Shown: positions 56,698-64,000 of the stretch, piece after piece
Numbering within the stretch: the first letter of the stretch is position 1
How the letters are laid out: each line of letters begins with the position of its first letter
Source of the DNA: Salipiger sp. CCB-MM3
Lineage (GTDB): Bacteria > Pseudomonadota > Alphaproteobacteria > Rhodobacterales > Rhodobacteraceae
Direction: 5' to 3'
Assembly: GCF_001687105.1 (NCBI RefSeq)
Contig: NZ_CP014595.1
Location: forward strand, 868,001-932,000
Length of the DNA: 64,000 nucleotides
Program-made: the position numbers and the translations under genes
The notes under the pieces: generated by a model
Seen by the model: only the letters and a program-made list of their open reading frames with translations
Databases searched by the model: none
Told to the model about the DNA's origin: nothing

Positions 56698-57006
56698 CTA
56701 TCGGACGAGGGCCGGCAGCCCCTCGGCTGCCAAGCAGGTCAGGGTCTCGGGTTTCGAGACGATATCGGTCACGACTTCGACCGTGCTGGCCGTGGGCCCT
56801 GTGACGCTGTCGGCGGCCAGCGCATAGATCTGCGTGGAGGACGCATTGTCGATCACGCAGTCCAGCGCCGGTTCCACCGGCACACCGGGGTACCTGTCGG
56901 CCACGACGCGAGCGACCGTGGATTTCGCGGCTTGCCGCGCAATCTGGTCCTGCGTCTGGGCCGAACAGGCCGCCAGCACAACAACAAGGCCAAGGGCTGC
57001 CCGCAT
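56698..57006 (-). CDS. Small putative lipoprotein inside the sdh operon
   Basis: 102 residues. The N-terminus [14 protein letters not shown] is a lipoprotein signal with lipobox LAAC (Cys14). The mature part (SAQTQDQIARQAAKSTVARVVADRYPGVPVEPALDCVIDNASSTQIYALAAD...) contains two Cys (in ALDCVIDN and TLTCLAAEG) that may form a disulfide. Its ATG overlaps the sdhA stop (TGATG) and it ends nine bases before sdhB, so it is expressed with the complex. Role unknown; an assembly or periplasmic accessory factor is possible. Confidence 0.82.
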   Translation of the reverse strand: MRAALGLVVVLAACSAQTQDQIARQAAKSTVARVVADRYPGVPVEPALDCVIDNASSTQIYALAADSVTGPTASTVEVVTDIVSKPETLTCLAAEGLPALVR

Positions 57007-58811
57007 CAGAACGTCCGTGCCTTCGGCGCGATCTTCTTCAGCGAGATGCCGCCCTGCTCTTCTTTGGTGAGCGGGTCCAGAACCACCGGACGGTAGCTCA
57101 GGTCGACCTTGTTGCCTTCGACGCGGCTGATCGTGTGCACACGCCAGTTCTCGTCGTCACGCTCGGCGAAGTCCTCATGCGCGTGGGCGCCGCGGCTTTC
57201 GTGGCGCGCTTCGGCGCCGACGATGGTCGCGATGGCGTTCGGCATCAGGTTGGTCAGCTCGAGGCTTTCCATCAGGTCCGAGTTCCAGATCAGCGAGCGG
57301 TCGGTGACCTTGATGTCGCCCAGCTTGCCGGCGATCTCGGTCATCTTCTCTTTGCCGTCCTTCAGCGTCTCGGAGGCACGGAACACCGCCGCATCCGCCT
57401 GCATGGTGCGCTGCATCTCGAGGCGCAGCTCGGCGGTCGGGATCGCGCCCGAGGCGTTGCGCACGCTGTCGAAACGGTCGAAGGCCTTGTCGATCTGCGA
57501 CTTCGGCGCGGTCGGCACGGCGGACGCGCGGTCGATCACCTCACCGGCGCGGATCGCGGCGGCGCGGCCAAAGACCACGAGGTCAATGAGCGAGTTCGAG
57601 CCCAGACGGTTGGCCCCATGCACCGAGGCACAGCCGGCCTCGCCCACGGCCATCAGGCCCGGCACGACGGCGTTGGGATCCTCGGCGGTCGGGTTCAGCA
57701 CCTCGCCCCAGTAGTTGGTCGGGATGCCGCCCATGTTGTAGTGCACGGTCGGCAGAACCGGGATCGGCTCTTTGGTCACGTCCACACCGGCGAAGATCTT
57801 CGCGCTCTCGGAGATGCCCGGCAGACGCTCGGCGAGCGCTTCTTTGGGCAGGTGCGAGAGGTTCAGGTGGATGTGATCGCCATGCTCGCCCACGCCGCGG
57901 CCTTCGCGGATTTCCATGGTCATGCAGCGCGAGACATAGTCGCGGGGCGCGAGGTCTTTGTACTGGGGCGCATAACGCTCCATGAACCGCTCGCCGTCCT
58001 TGTTGGTCAGGTACCCGCCTTCACCGCGGGCCCCCTCGGTGATCAGGCAGCCCGAGCCGTAGATGCCGGTGGGGTGGAACTGCACGAATTCCATATCCTG
58101 CAGCGGCAGCCCCGCACGGGCCACCATGCCGCCGCCGTCGCCGGTGCAGGTGTGCGCCGAGGTCGCCGAGAAATAGGCACGGCCGTAGCCGCCGGTAGCG
58201 AGCACAACGGTCTTGGCGTTGAACACGTGGAAGGTGCCGTCGTCCAGCTTCCAGCACAGCACGCCCTTGCAGACGCCGTCTTCCATCAGCAGGTCGATGG
58301 CGAAATACTCGATGTAGAACTCTGCGTTGTTCTTCAGCGACTGGCCGTAGAGCGTGTGCAGGATCGCGTGGCCGGTCCGGTCGGCGGCGGCGCAGGTGCG
58401 CTGCACGGCGGGGCCTTCACCAAACTCGGTGGTGTGGCCGCCGAACGGGCGCTGGTAGATCTTGCCCTCTTCGGTCCGCGAGAACGGCACGCCGTAGTGC
58501 TCGAGTTCATAGACCGCGGCGGGTGCCGAACGGGCGAGGTATTCCATGGCGTCGGTGTCGCCGAGCCAGTCGGAGCCCTTCACCGTGTCGTACATGTGCC
58601 ACTGCCAGTTGTCGGGGCCCATGTTGGCCAGCGAGGCGGCAATGCCGCCCTGCGCCGCAACGGTGTGCGAGCGGGTCGGGAACACCTTGGAGATACATGC
58701 GGTGCGAAGGCCCTGCTCCGCCATGCCGAGGGTCGCGCGCAGACCGGCACCGCCGGCACCGACGACCACGACGTCATAGTCATGCGTCTCGTATTCGTAA
58801 GCTGCTGTCAT
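57006..58811 (-). CDS. sdhA: Succinate dehydrogenase flavoprotein subunit
   Basis: 601 residues; oxidises succinate to fumarate. FAD motif [23 protein letters not shown]; the covalent-FAD histidine lies in [21 protein letters not shown]; active-site segments [24 protein letters not shown] and HLNLSHL, and [14 protein letters not shown] with catalytic residues. Start ATG 58811. Normal length. Confidence 0.97.
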   Translation of the reverse strand: MTAAYEYETHDYDVVVVGAGGAGLRATLGMAEQGLRTACISKVFPTRSHTVAAQGGIAASLANMGPDNWQWHMYDTVKGSDWLGDTDAMEYLARSAPAAVYELEHYGVPFSRTEEGKIYQRPFGGHTTEFGEGPAVQRTCAAADRTGHAILHTLYGQSLKNNAEFYIEYFAIDLLMEDGVCKGVLCWKLDDGTFHVFNAKTVVLATGGYGRAYFSATSAHTCTGDGGGMVARAGLPLQDMEFVQFHPTGIYGSGCLITEGARGEGGYLTNKDGERFMERYAPQYKDLAPRDYVSRCMTMEIREGRGVGEHGDHIHLNLSHLPKEALAERLPGISESAKIFAGVDVTKEPIPVLPTVHYNMGGIPTNYWGEVLNPTAEDPNAVVPGLMAVGEAGCASVHGANRLGSNSLIDLVVFGRAAAIRAGEVIDRASAVPTAPKSQIDKAFDRFDSVRNASGAIPTAELRLEMQRTMQADAAVFRASETLKDGKEKMTEIAGKLGDIKVTDRSLIWNSDLMESLELTNLMPNAIATIVGAEARHESRGAHAHEDFAERDDENWRVHTISRVEGNKVDLSYRPVVLDPLTKEEQGGISLKKIAPKARTF

Positions 58812-58836
58812 TTTCGTTTTTCCTCGAGCCGCGAAG

Positions 58837-59208
58837 TCAGAGTGCCAGTTTCACCAGCGCGAAGAGCGCGCCCGCAATCATCGCCCAGGACAGGGCCTGC
58901 ACCGCGACAAGCAGCAGCTTGCCGGTCGTGCCGTGGACATAGTCGATGAGGGCTTCGTCAATCTCGCCCTTGCAGTGTAGGATCACGACCACGGCGGTCA
59001 GCGCCGTGACGATCGCTGGGAAGGGGCGCGCGAAATAGGCCAGAACGTCCTCGTGGCTGCTGCCAAGCGCGAGGCCGAAGGTGATGACGAAGAGCGGAAC
59101 AAGCACCACCAGCGCGGCCGAGGTGATGATAGCGTTCCAATGGTGGTGGGTGCCGGTGTGACCCGCGCCCAGTCCCTGCGCAAGTTTGCGGTCGGTCAGA
59201 AATCGCAT
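58837..59208 (-). CDS. sdhD: Succinate dehydrogenase membrane anchor subunit SdhD
   Basis: 123 residues with three membrane helices (for example [22 protein letters not shown] and [22 protein letters not shown]). The segment [20 protein letters not shown] at the N-terminus and [22 protein letters not shown], with the haem-ligand His, are usual in alphaproteobacterial SdhD. Binds haem b and quinone together with SdhC. Ten bases after sdhC. Confidence 0.92.
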   Translation of the reverse strand: MRFLTDRKLAQGLGAGHTGTHHHWNAIITSAALVVLVPLFVITFGLALGSSHEDVLAYFARPFPAIVTALTAVVVILHCKGEIDEALIDYVHGTTGKLLLVAVQALSWAMIAGALFALVKLAL

Positions 59209-59218
59209 GGGTCTCTCC

Positions 59219-59608
59219 TTACACCACGATGATGGTCAGCAGGGTCAGCACGGTGGCGCCGATGAACATGCCCCATCCAAGCTTTGTCGCGATCTCGACT
59301 TCCATGAGGTAGCCCAGATCCCAGATCACGTGACGCAGACGGCCCAGCATGTGATACCAGATTGCCCAAGTCGCCAGCAGCATCAGCAGATCACCGATGA
59401 AGCTGGTCAGAATGCCATCGACGACCGCAAAAGCTTCGGGGGAGGAGGCTGCGGCGATCAGCCAGCACACCACAAGAAACGCAAAGCCGAATGTCGCGAT
59501 TCCGGTGATCCTGACCATGATGGAAGAGATCGACGTCATCTGGGGGCGGTAGTACTGCCCGATCATGAAGGGTGAAAGCGGGCGACTGCCCCGGTTCACA
59601 TCGGCCAT
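59219..59608 (-). CDS. sdhC: Succinate dehydrogenase cytochrome b556 subunit SdhC
   Basis: 129 residues, three membrane helices. The N-terminus NRGSRPLSPFMIGQYYRPQMTSISSIMVRITGIA is the SdhC hallmark (RPLSPHL-like quinone-site region, then S-x-x-HR-like ITG), and WYHMLGRLRHVIWDLGY has the haem His region. First gene of the operon; start ATG 59608. Confidence 0.94.
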   Translation of the reverse strand: MADVNRGSRPLSPFMIGQYYRPQMTSISSIMVRITGIATFGFAFLVVCWLIAAASSPEAFAVVDGILTSFIGDLLMLLATWAIWYHMLGRLRHVIWDLGYLMEVEIATKLGWGMFIGATVLTLLTIIVV

Positions 59609-59728
59609 GGCTTGTCCTTTTCGGTTCCCTTGTGGGCGCGTTCTAGCGCCTCTTGCCCCGCTCTGTCACGCGGCACCAAAGCCCTTGGGGGTGTTTTTTC
59701 TGCCGAAAACCAAAAAATGATCGGAATA

Positions 59729-59757
59729 TGTGATCACACCAGAAAAAGCGTGATCAC
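59729..59757. promoter_or_regulatory. Tandem TGATCA palindromes upstream of sdhC
   Basis: TGTGATCACA (59729-59738) and GTGATCAC (59750-59757) are perfect palindromes whose centres are 20 bp apart, two helical turns, at about 120-150 bp before the sdhC start. The arrangement suggests a regulator binding cooperatively at the sdh promoter. The sites are not FNR boxes and their spacing does not match CRP (TGTGA-N6-TCACA). Confidence 0.6.
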
Positions 59758-59875
59758 ATTTACGGCGCTAACAGCCGCAGGAGTGAGACTCGCCTTATTC
59801 CTAAGTATTTATGTCGGATTTCTGCGCCGCAGCGGCCCGACTCAGAGCCTTGCGCGGAATTCAACATGCGTCAGA

Positions 59876-60907
59876 TCAGCGCGGGATCAGCGCCCAGTAA
59901 TCGAGGTCCAGAAGCACCTCAGGGCGGTATTTTCCATCCTCGCCCTTCAGCGCGAACGGCGCCCCGCCCTTGGTTGCGACCAGCCGCAGCCGCAGCGCGC
60001 CGACACCCGGCGCGGCGGTCTCGGCGCGGTCCAGCACCTCGGACCAGACCTTGATGGTATCGCCCGCAAAACAAGGGTTTGCATGCGCGCCCCCGTTGAG
60101 CCCGACGATCATTTGCGCATTCGCCAGCCCGTTGAAGCTCAGCGCCCGCGCCATGGAGATCACATGCCCGCCGTAGATCAGCCGCTTGCCGTCTTCGCGG
60201 AAAGTGGCGTCGAAATGCACCTTGGCGGTGTTCTGCCACAGCCGCGTCGCCAGCATGTGCTCGGCCTCCTCGATGGTCACCCCATCGACGTGGTCGATCT
60301 GCTCGCCGATCTCGTAATCGCCCCAGCGGTGCGGCTCGCCCGCGAGGGTGAAATCGTAATTCGTAAAGTCGAGCCCCTCTGGGATCACCAGATCTTCGGG
60401 GGCCAGCACCGTCTTGAGGTCCGGCAGCACCGTCTCCGGCGCGGGGGCGTCTATGTTCTTTTTGCGCACCATCACCCAGCGGCAATAGTCCAGCACGGTC
60501 TCGCCGCGCTGGTTGGTGCCACGGGTGCGCACATAGACCACCCCCGATTTGCCGTTCGAGTTCTGCTTGAGCCCGATCACCTCGGACGAGGACCGCAGCG
60601 TGTCTCCGGCATAGATTGGCTTCAGCCAGCGCCCCTCGGCATAGCCAAGATTGGCCACGGCGTTGAGCGAGACATCCGGCACGGTCTTGCCAAAGACGAT
60701 ATGGAAGGCCGCCAGATCATCCAGCGGCGATGCGGGCAGACCAACGCTCCGGGCAAACTCATCCGAGGAGTAAAGCGCATGCCGGGCCGGGTAGAGCGCG
60801 TGATAAAGCGCTCTCTCCCCGCCCGAGACGGTGCGCGGCACGGCGTGGTCGATGACCTGCCCGATGCTGTAATCCTCGAAGAACCGTCCGGGGTTGGTCT
60901 TGGCCAT
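59876..60907 (-). CDS. mch: Mesaconyl-C1-CoA (2-methylfumaryl-CoA) hydratase
   Basis: 343 residues from ATG 60907, which overlaps the upstream stop (TGATG). MaoC-like double-hotdog enzyme: GRFFEDYSIGQVIDHAVPRTVSGGERALYHALYPARHALYSSDEFA near the start and FREDGKRLIYGGHVISMARALSFNGLANAQMIVGLNGGAHANPCFAGDTI in the second half. Hydrates mesaconyl-CoA to methylmalyl-CoA in the ethylmalonyl-CoA pathway. Last in a minus-strand cluster with mcl2, supporting the assignment. Confidence 0.93.
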   Translation of the reverse strand: MAKTNPGRFFEDYSIGQVIDHAVPRTVSGGERALYHALYPARHALYSSDEFARSVGLPASPLDDLAAFHIVFGKTVPDVSLNAVANLGYAEGRWLKPIYAGDTLRSSSEVIGLKQNSNGKSGVVYVRTRGTNQRGETVLDYCRWVMVRKKNIDAPAPETVLPDLKTVLAPEDLVIPEGLDFTNYDFTLAGEPHRWGDYEIGEQIDHVDGVTIEEAEHMLATRLWQNTAKVHFDATFREDGKRLIYGGHVISMARALSFNGLANAQMIVGLNGGAHANPCFAGDTIKVWSEVLDRAETAAPGVGALRLRLVATKGGAPFALKGEDGKYRPEVLLDLDYWALIPR

Positions 60908-61110
60908 CACTGCGCTCCCAGCTTCATGTCCGGCGTGTAGGGCGTGTCGATCTCCTTGGTGACGGCCTGACCGCAGCGCATGACGCCATTGGCGCTGTCG
61001 AAGGCATAAGTCGGGCTGCCGTGCAGTTCCCAGCCTTTGCTCAGCGCCTCAGAGACCTTGTGGCAGAAGGCCGAGGTGTCGTCCTCGGAGAGAAAGCGAT
61101 AGATTTTCAT
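60907..61110 (-). CDS. DUF1737 domain protein
   Basis: 67 residues (MKIYRFLSEDDTSAFCHKVSEALSKGWELHGSPTYAFD...). The pattern KVSEALSKGWELHGSPTYAFD and MRCGQAVTKE fits DUF1737, small proteins of unknown role. No membrane or signal segment. It lies between an NnrU-like gene (18 bases) and mch (1-base overlap), so it is co-expressed with pathway genes. Confidence 0.83.
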   Translation of the reverse strand: MKIYRFLSEDDTSAFCHKVSEALSKGWELHGSPTYAFDSANGVMRCGQAVTKEIDTPYTPDMKLGAQ

Positions 61111-61128
61111 GCGTGTATTCCGGAAGTT

Positions 61129-61674
61129 TTAACCAAAGGTGGGGTAGCCGAGCCACGTGTGGATCGCCCCGATGACAAGCAGCAGCACCACGCTCGCGGC
61201 AAGGAAGATCAGGTCTTTCTTGATCGGCCCTTTCGCGGGCGGCACCCATTCAGGCTCGGCACGGTTGATCGTGCTCATCTCGACCAGCGCCCAGATGCCA
61301 AGGCCGCCGAACAGCACGAAGGACGGCGTGTCGCCGTTCACCAGCAGGTGCGCGATGGTCCACAGCAGAAACCCAGTGAGCATCGGGTGGCGCATCTTGT
61401 AGAAAAGCGCGCCCTTCTTCGGTCCCGGCGAGGTGAAGTAGAGCGCCGCCAGCATCAGCAGGTTGTTGATGCCGCGCGTCGCCGAGGTGGGTCCATAGAA
61501 AGCGGCCTCGTCGGCCATGCGGTAGCCGAAGATCATCAGCAGCACGCTGGCAAAAAGGACGAGCGCAACGACGCCCTTGCCCTTGTCGCCCATCTTCGCC
61601 CGCGCCTCGGGGGCGAGGCGTTTAAACAAATGCGCCGCCCACCAGAGCGCGACGCCGAGAATCAGAAGCAGCAT
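61129..61674 (-). CDS. NnrU-family integral membrane protein
   Basis: 181 residues, about five membrane helices (LLLILGVALWWAAHLFKRL, VVALVLFASVLLMIFGYR, and a C-terminal helix LIFLAASVVLLLVIGAIHTWLG). The segment GALFYKMRHPMLTGFLLWTIAHLLVNGD is the NnrU family signature, shared with isoprenylcysteine methyltransferase-like proteins. NnrU is named from denitrification loci, but no nitrite or nitric oxide gene is near here; its function in this cluster is unknown. Start ATG 61674. Confidence 0.87.
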   Translation of the reverse strand: MLLLILGVALWWAAHLFKRLAPEARAKMGDKGKGVVALVLFASVLLMIFGYRMADEAAFYGPTSATRGINNLLMLAALYFTSPGPKKGALFYKMRHPMLTGFLLWTIAHLLVNGDTPSFVLFGGLGIWALVEMSTINRAEPEWVPPAKGPIKKDLIFLAASVVLLLVIGAIHTWLGYPTFG

Positions 61675-61713
61675 TGGGGGTCTCCTCTTGCCGGGTCTGT
61701 CCCGACCCTGCCC

Positions 61714-62565
61714 TCAAGCCCCCATGGCGGCAATGGCATCCGCCTTCGCCAGCACGGATTTCGCCGTGACCACATGCAGGTTCTCGACGATCTTGCCGTC
61801 GACGACGGCAACCCCCTGCCCCTCGGCCTCGGCGGCCTCGAAGGCGGCGATCTGCCGCTGCGCCAGTTCGATCTCGCCCTCGCTGGGCGCAAAGGCGGCA
61901 TTGGCGATCTCGACCTGCGCCGGGTGGATCAGCGTCTTGCCATCAAAGCCCATGTCGCGGCCCTGCGCGCATTCGGCCTGCAGCCCCGCGTCGTCCTTGA
62001 AGGCGTTGTAGACGCCATCGACGATGATGCAGCCGCTCGCCTTGGCGGCCAGCAGGCACAACTGCAGCGAGGTGAGCATCGGCAGCCGGTCGGCGCGGAA
62101 CCGCGCATTCAGTTCCTTGGCCAGATCATTGGTGCCCATGACCATGCCCGCCAGCCGCGGATGCGCACCGATGGCCGCCGCGTTGAGCATGCCCTTCGGC
62201 GTCTCCATCATCGCCCAGAGCGGCTTGTCGGTGAGTTTCGCCAGCGCATCGAGCTGCGCCGGATCCTCGACCTTCGGCAGCAGCACCGCGTCGCAGTCCA
62301 TGGCATCCGCGGCCTTGGCATCGGCCTCGCCCCATTCGGTGTCGAGCCCGTTGATCCGCACGATCCGCGTCCGGAGGCCATAGCCCCCCGCGCCCAGCGC
62401 CGCGCCCAGCGCCTCACGCGCGGCGGGTTTTTCCGCCGGGGACACCGCGTCTTCCAGATCGAAGATGATCGCATCCACCGGCAGCCCGCGCGCCTTGTCC
62501 AGCGCCCGCTCTTTCGAGCCGGGGATATAGAGAACCGAACGGTAGGGCCGAAGCGCGAGATCCAT
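61714..62565 (-). CDS. mcl2: (3S)-malyl-CoA thioesterase (CitE/HpcH family; Mcl2-type)
   Basis: 283 residues from ATG 62565, behind GGAGGAAGGC; longer starts are less well placed. HpcH/CitE barrel: YRSVLYIPGSKERALDKARGLPVDAIIFDLEDAVSPAEK, RIVRINGLDTEWG, LWAMMETPKGMLNA and MGFDGKTLIHPAQVEIANAAFAPS. The IPGSKERALDKA start resembles R. sphaeroides Mcl2 (thioesterase) rather than Mcl1 (malyl-CoA lyase, FGPGSRP start), so I call malyl-CoA hydrolysis; lyase activity cannot be excluded. First gene of the mcl2-nnrU-DUF1737-mch cluster. Confidence 0.85.
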   Translation of the reverse strand: MDLALRPYRSVLYIPGSKERALDKARGLPVDAIIFDLEDAVSPAEKPAAREALGAALGAGGYGLRTRIVRINGLDTEWGEADAKAADAMDCDAVLLPKVEDPAQLDALAKLTDKPLWAMMETPKGMLNAAAIGAHPRLAGMVMGTNDLAKELNARFRADRLPMLTSLQLCLLAAKASGCIIVDGVYNAFKDDAGLQAECAQGRDMGFDGKTLIHPAQVEIANAAFAPSEGEIELAQRQIAAFEAAEAEGQGVAVVDGKIVENLHVVTAKSVLAKADAIAAMGA

Positions 62566-62804
62566 GCCTTCCTCCATCAAGCAATAATCTTGCGCCAGTG
62601 ATGCAATTCTTTTTCAAAAACTGCAAGCCCAATCATGCCGCAGCGCAGAAGACGTTTAAATCTCCAGAATTTTAACCGGACTCGGTCGCTTAACCAATCC
62701 TTTGGACATGCCGCGCAGGCTTTGAAGACAAGGCACTGACCTCGCGCCAAGGCGACGCGCCCGCCGTCCGCACGATACGTTCGAACGAAATAAGGGGAAA
62801 CAAG

Positions 62805-63128
62805 ATGACCCTATACAGACGCCTCCCGCTTTCTGGCCTTCCGCTTTCTGGCCTCCTGCTCTTGCTGGGCCTGCCCGCCGCTGCAGACCAGTCCGCCTGT
62901 GGCCCGCGCGATCAGATCGTCGCCCGACTCGCGGCGACCTATGGCGAGACGCGGCAGTCCATCGGCATTGGCAACAACAATGCGGTGATGGAGCTTTTCG
63001 CCTCGGATGAAACCGGCAGCTGGACGATCACGGTCACCGGCACCGATGGCGTCACCTGCCTTGTTGCCAGCGGCCTCGCCTTCGAGGCGCTGCACGAGCC
63101 GCTGCCTCCCGCGGACAGCGACGCCTGA
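62805..63128 (+). CDS. Small secreted hypothetical protein
   Basis: 107 residues. A hydrophobic signal peptide (LPLSGLPLSGLLLLLGLPAAA, about 7-27) with a duplicated LPLSG, then mature domain SACGPRDQIVARLAATYGETRQSIGIGNNNAVMELFASDETGSWTITVTGTDGVTCLVASG, with two cysteines likely joined by a disulfide. The segment resembles small periplasmic proteins found in many roseobacters; function unknown. Start ATG 62805 follows AAGGGGAAACAAG. Confidence 0.75.
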   Translation: MTLYRRLPLSGLPLSGLLLLLGLPAAADQSACGPRDQIVARLAATYGETRQSIGIGNNNAVMELFASDETGSWTITVTGTDGVTCLVASGLAFEALHEPLPPADSDA

Positions 63129-63307
63129 AAACGCGATCCTCAAAAACCGAGCCTGCCCCCGCGCCCAACGACCCAATTCAGCCCGCCAAACCCTACCCCG
63201 CGCAGCAATTTCGCCGCGCACCTTGGCCCGCCGCCTTCGCCGCCTAGTTTCTGTGCAGAACTCTGTCATACTCGACGGGACGCCACGGAAAGGGAGCCGG
63301 AAGCGCC

Positions 63308-64000
63308 ATGCTGACCCACAAATTTCTCACCGCCACCAGCCTTGCCGCCGCACTCGCCGCTCTGGCAGGTGCCGCACAGGCCGATATCACAGTCTCTTCG
63401 AAGATCGACACCGAGGGCGGGCTGCTCGGCAATGTCATCGCCCTCGCGCTCGAGGACGCGGGCCTGCCGGTCGAGCGGCGCCTGCAACTGGGCGGCACCC
63501 AAGTGGTGCGCGAGGCGATCCTCGCCGATCAGATCGACATCTACCCCGAGTACACCGGCAACGCCGCCTTCTTCTTCAACGAGGCCGACAGCGATGTCTG
63601 GAAGGATGCAGACAAAGCCCACGCCCGCGCCAAGGAACTCGATGCCGAGAATGGCATCACCTGGCTCAGCTCTGCCCCCGCCAACAACACTTGGGCCATC
63701 GCGGTCACCGGCCCGGTCGCCGAGGAAAACAACCTCTCGACCATGTCCGACTTCGGCGCTTGGATCGCGGATGGCGGCGAGGTGAAGCTGGCCGCCTCCA
63801 CCGAGTTCGTCTCCTCCCCCGCCGTTCTGCCTGCAATGCAGACGACCTATGGCTTCGAGCTGTCCGAGGATCAGACGGTGATCCTGTCGGGCGGCGACAC
63901 CGCTGCCACCATCCAGGCCGCCGCGCGCGGCACCTCGGGCGTGAATGCCGCGATGGTCTACGGCACCGATGGCGGCGTCGGCGCCACCGGCCTCAAGGTA
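63308..64000 (+). CDS. Glycine betaine/osmoprotectant ABC transporter binding protein (OsmF/YehZ-like), N-terminal part
   Basis: 231 residues from ATG 63308 to the window edge. Signal peptide FLTATSLAAALAALAGAAQA (about 6-25), mature start DITVSSKIDTEGGLLGNVIALALEDAGL. Then LGGTQVVREAILADQIDIYPEYTGNAAFFFNEAD and SSAPANNTWAIAVTG, TSGVNAAMVYGTDGG: these are the OsmF/YehZ (OpuAC-like) fold, binding betaine-type ligands. Permease and ATPase genes are expected beyond the edge. Truncated by the window, not broken. Confidence 0.9.
   Translation, partial: MLTHKFLTATSLAAALAALAGAAQADITVSSKIDTEGGLLGNVIALALEDAGLPVERRLQLGGTQVVREAILADQIDIYPEYTGNAAFFFNEADSDVWKDADKAHARAKELDAENGITWLSSAPANNTWAIAVTGPVAEENNLSTMSDFGAWIADGGEVKLAASTEFVSSPAVLPAMQTTYGFELSEDQTVILSGGDTAATIQAAARGTSGVNAAMVYGTDGGVGATGLKV

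Overview
The window is GC-rich, tightly packed chromosomal DNA from a Rhodobacterales (roseobacter-group) alphaproteobacterium. This is inferred from gene content: an FnrL/HemN/cbb3-oxidase locus, ethylmalonyl-CoA pathway genes, an HvrA-like H-NS protein, a dimethylglycine-dehydrogenase-type protein and several small proteins of roseobacter type. A Salipiger-like genus is possible but cannot be fixed from sequence alone. I found no rRNA, tRNA, CRISPR array, prophage, transposase or plasmid functions.

Layout. 1-4.7 kb: the end of a Yej-type peptide ABC transporter operon (partial binding protein, yejB, yejE, yejF). 4.8-18.2 kb: the micro-oxic respiration island. It holds hemN and fnrL (divergent), a DUF1428 gene and marR (divergent), a universal stress protein, ccoNOQP, a small ORF and a lysR gene, then ccoGHIS. 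Perfect TTGA-N6-TCAA FNR boxes lie between hemN and fnrL, before ccoN and before ccoG. 18.3-25.3 kb: EF-hand protein, GMC oxidoreductase, lrp/ald pair, CDF exporter, mscL, ytoQ and an outer-membrane barrel protein. 25.5-28 kb: dimethylglycine/sarcosine dehydrogenase-like gene. 28.4-34.1 kb: the rod-shape operon mreBCD-mrdA-rodA. 34.1-42.2 kb: hydroxyacid dehydrogenase, rpe, SulP and TSUP transporters, mtnP-lysE-apt and a MATE pump. 42.3-47.9 kb: two PaaI-type thioesterases, two MerR paralogues, small proteins, a GST and a two-gene DUF1326/DUF2182 operon. 48.1-52.9 kb: ccr and ecm (divergent), then hvrA-like hns and deoD. 52.9-55.7 kb: accessory stretch with DUF1989, an acyltransferase and two small proteins. 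55.9-59.6 kb: sdhCDA-lipoprotein-sdhB. 59.9-62.6 kb: mcl2, nnrU-like, DUF1737, mch. 62.8-64 kb: a secreted small protein and the start of an osmF-like binding protein.

How the genes work together. FnrL probably activates hemN, ccoNOQP and ccoGHIS under low oxygen, coupling haem synthesis to assembly of the high-affinity oxidase. ccr, ecm, mch and mcl2 are ethylmalonyl-CoA pathway (acetyl-CoA assimilation) enzymes, placed on both sides of the sdh operon whose enzyme consumes the succinate formed. MtnP and Apt act in sequence to recover adenine from methylthioadenosine.

The most notable unexplained items are: a dispersed intergenic repeat family (nine copies seen, mostly between convergent genes, often built around terminators); a Cys/Met-rich DUF1326-DUF2182 operon that could be a metal-handling system; and a pair of 20-bp-spaced TGATCA palindromes upstream of sdhC. 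Nothing in the window is convincingly a wholly new system. The DUF1326-DUF2182 pair and the repeat family are the best candidates for new biology.
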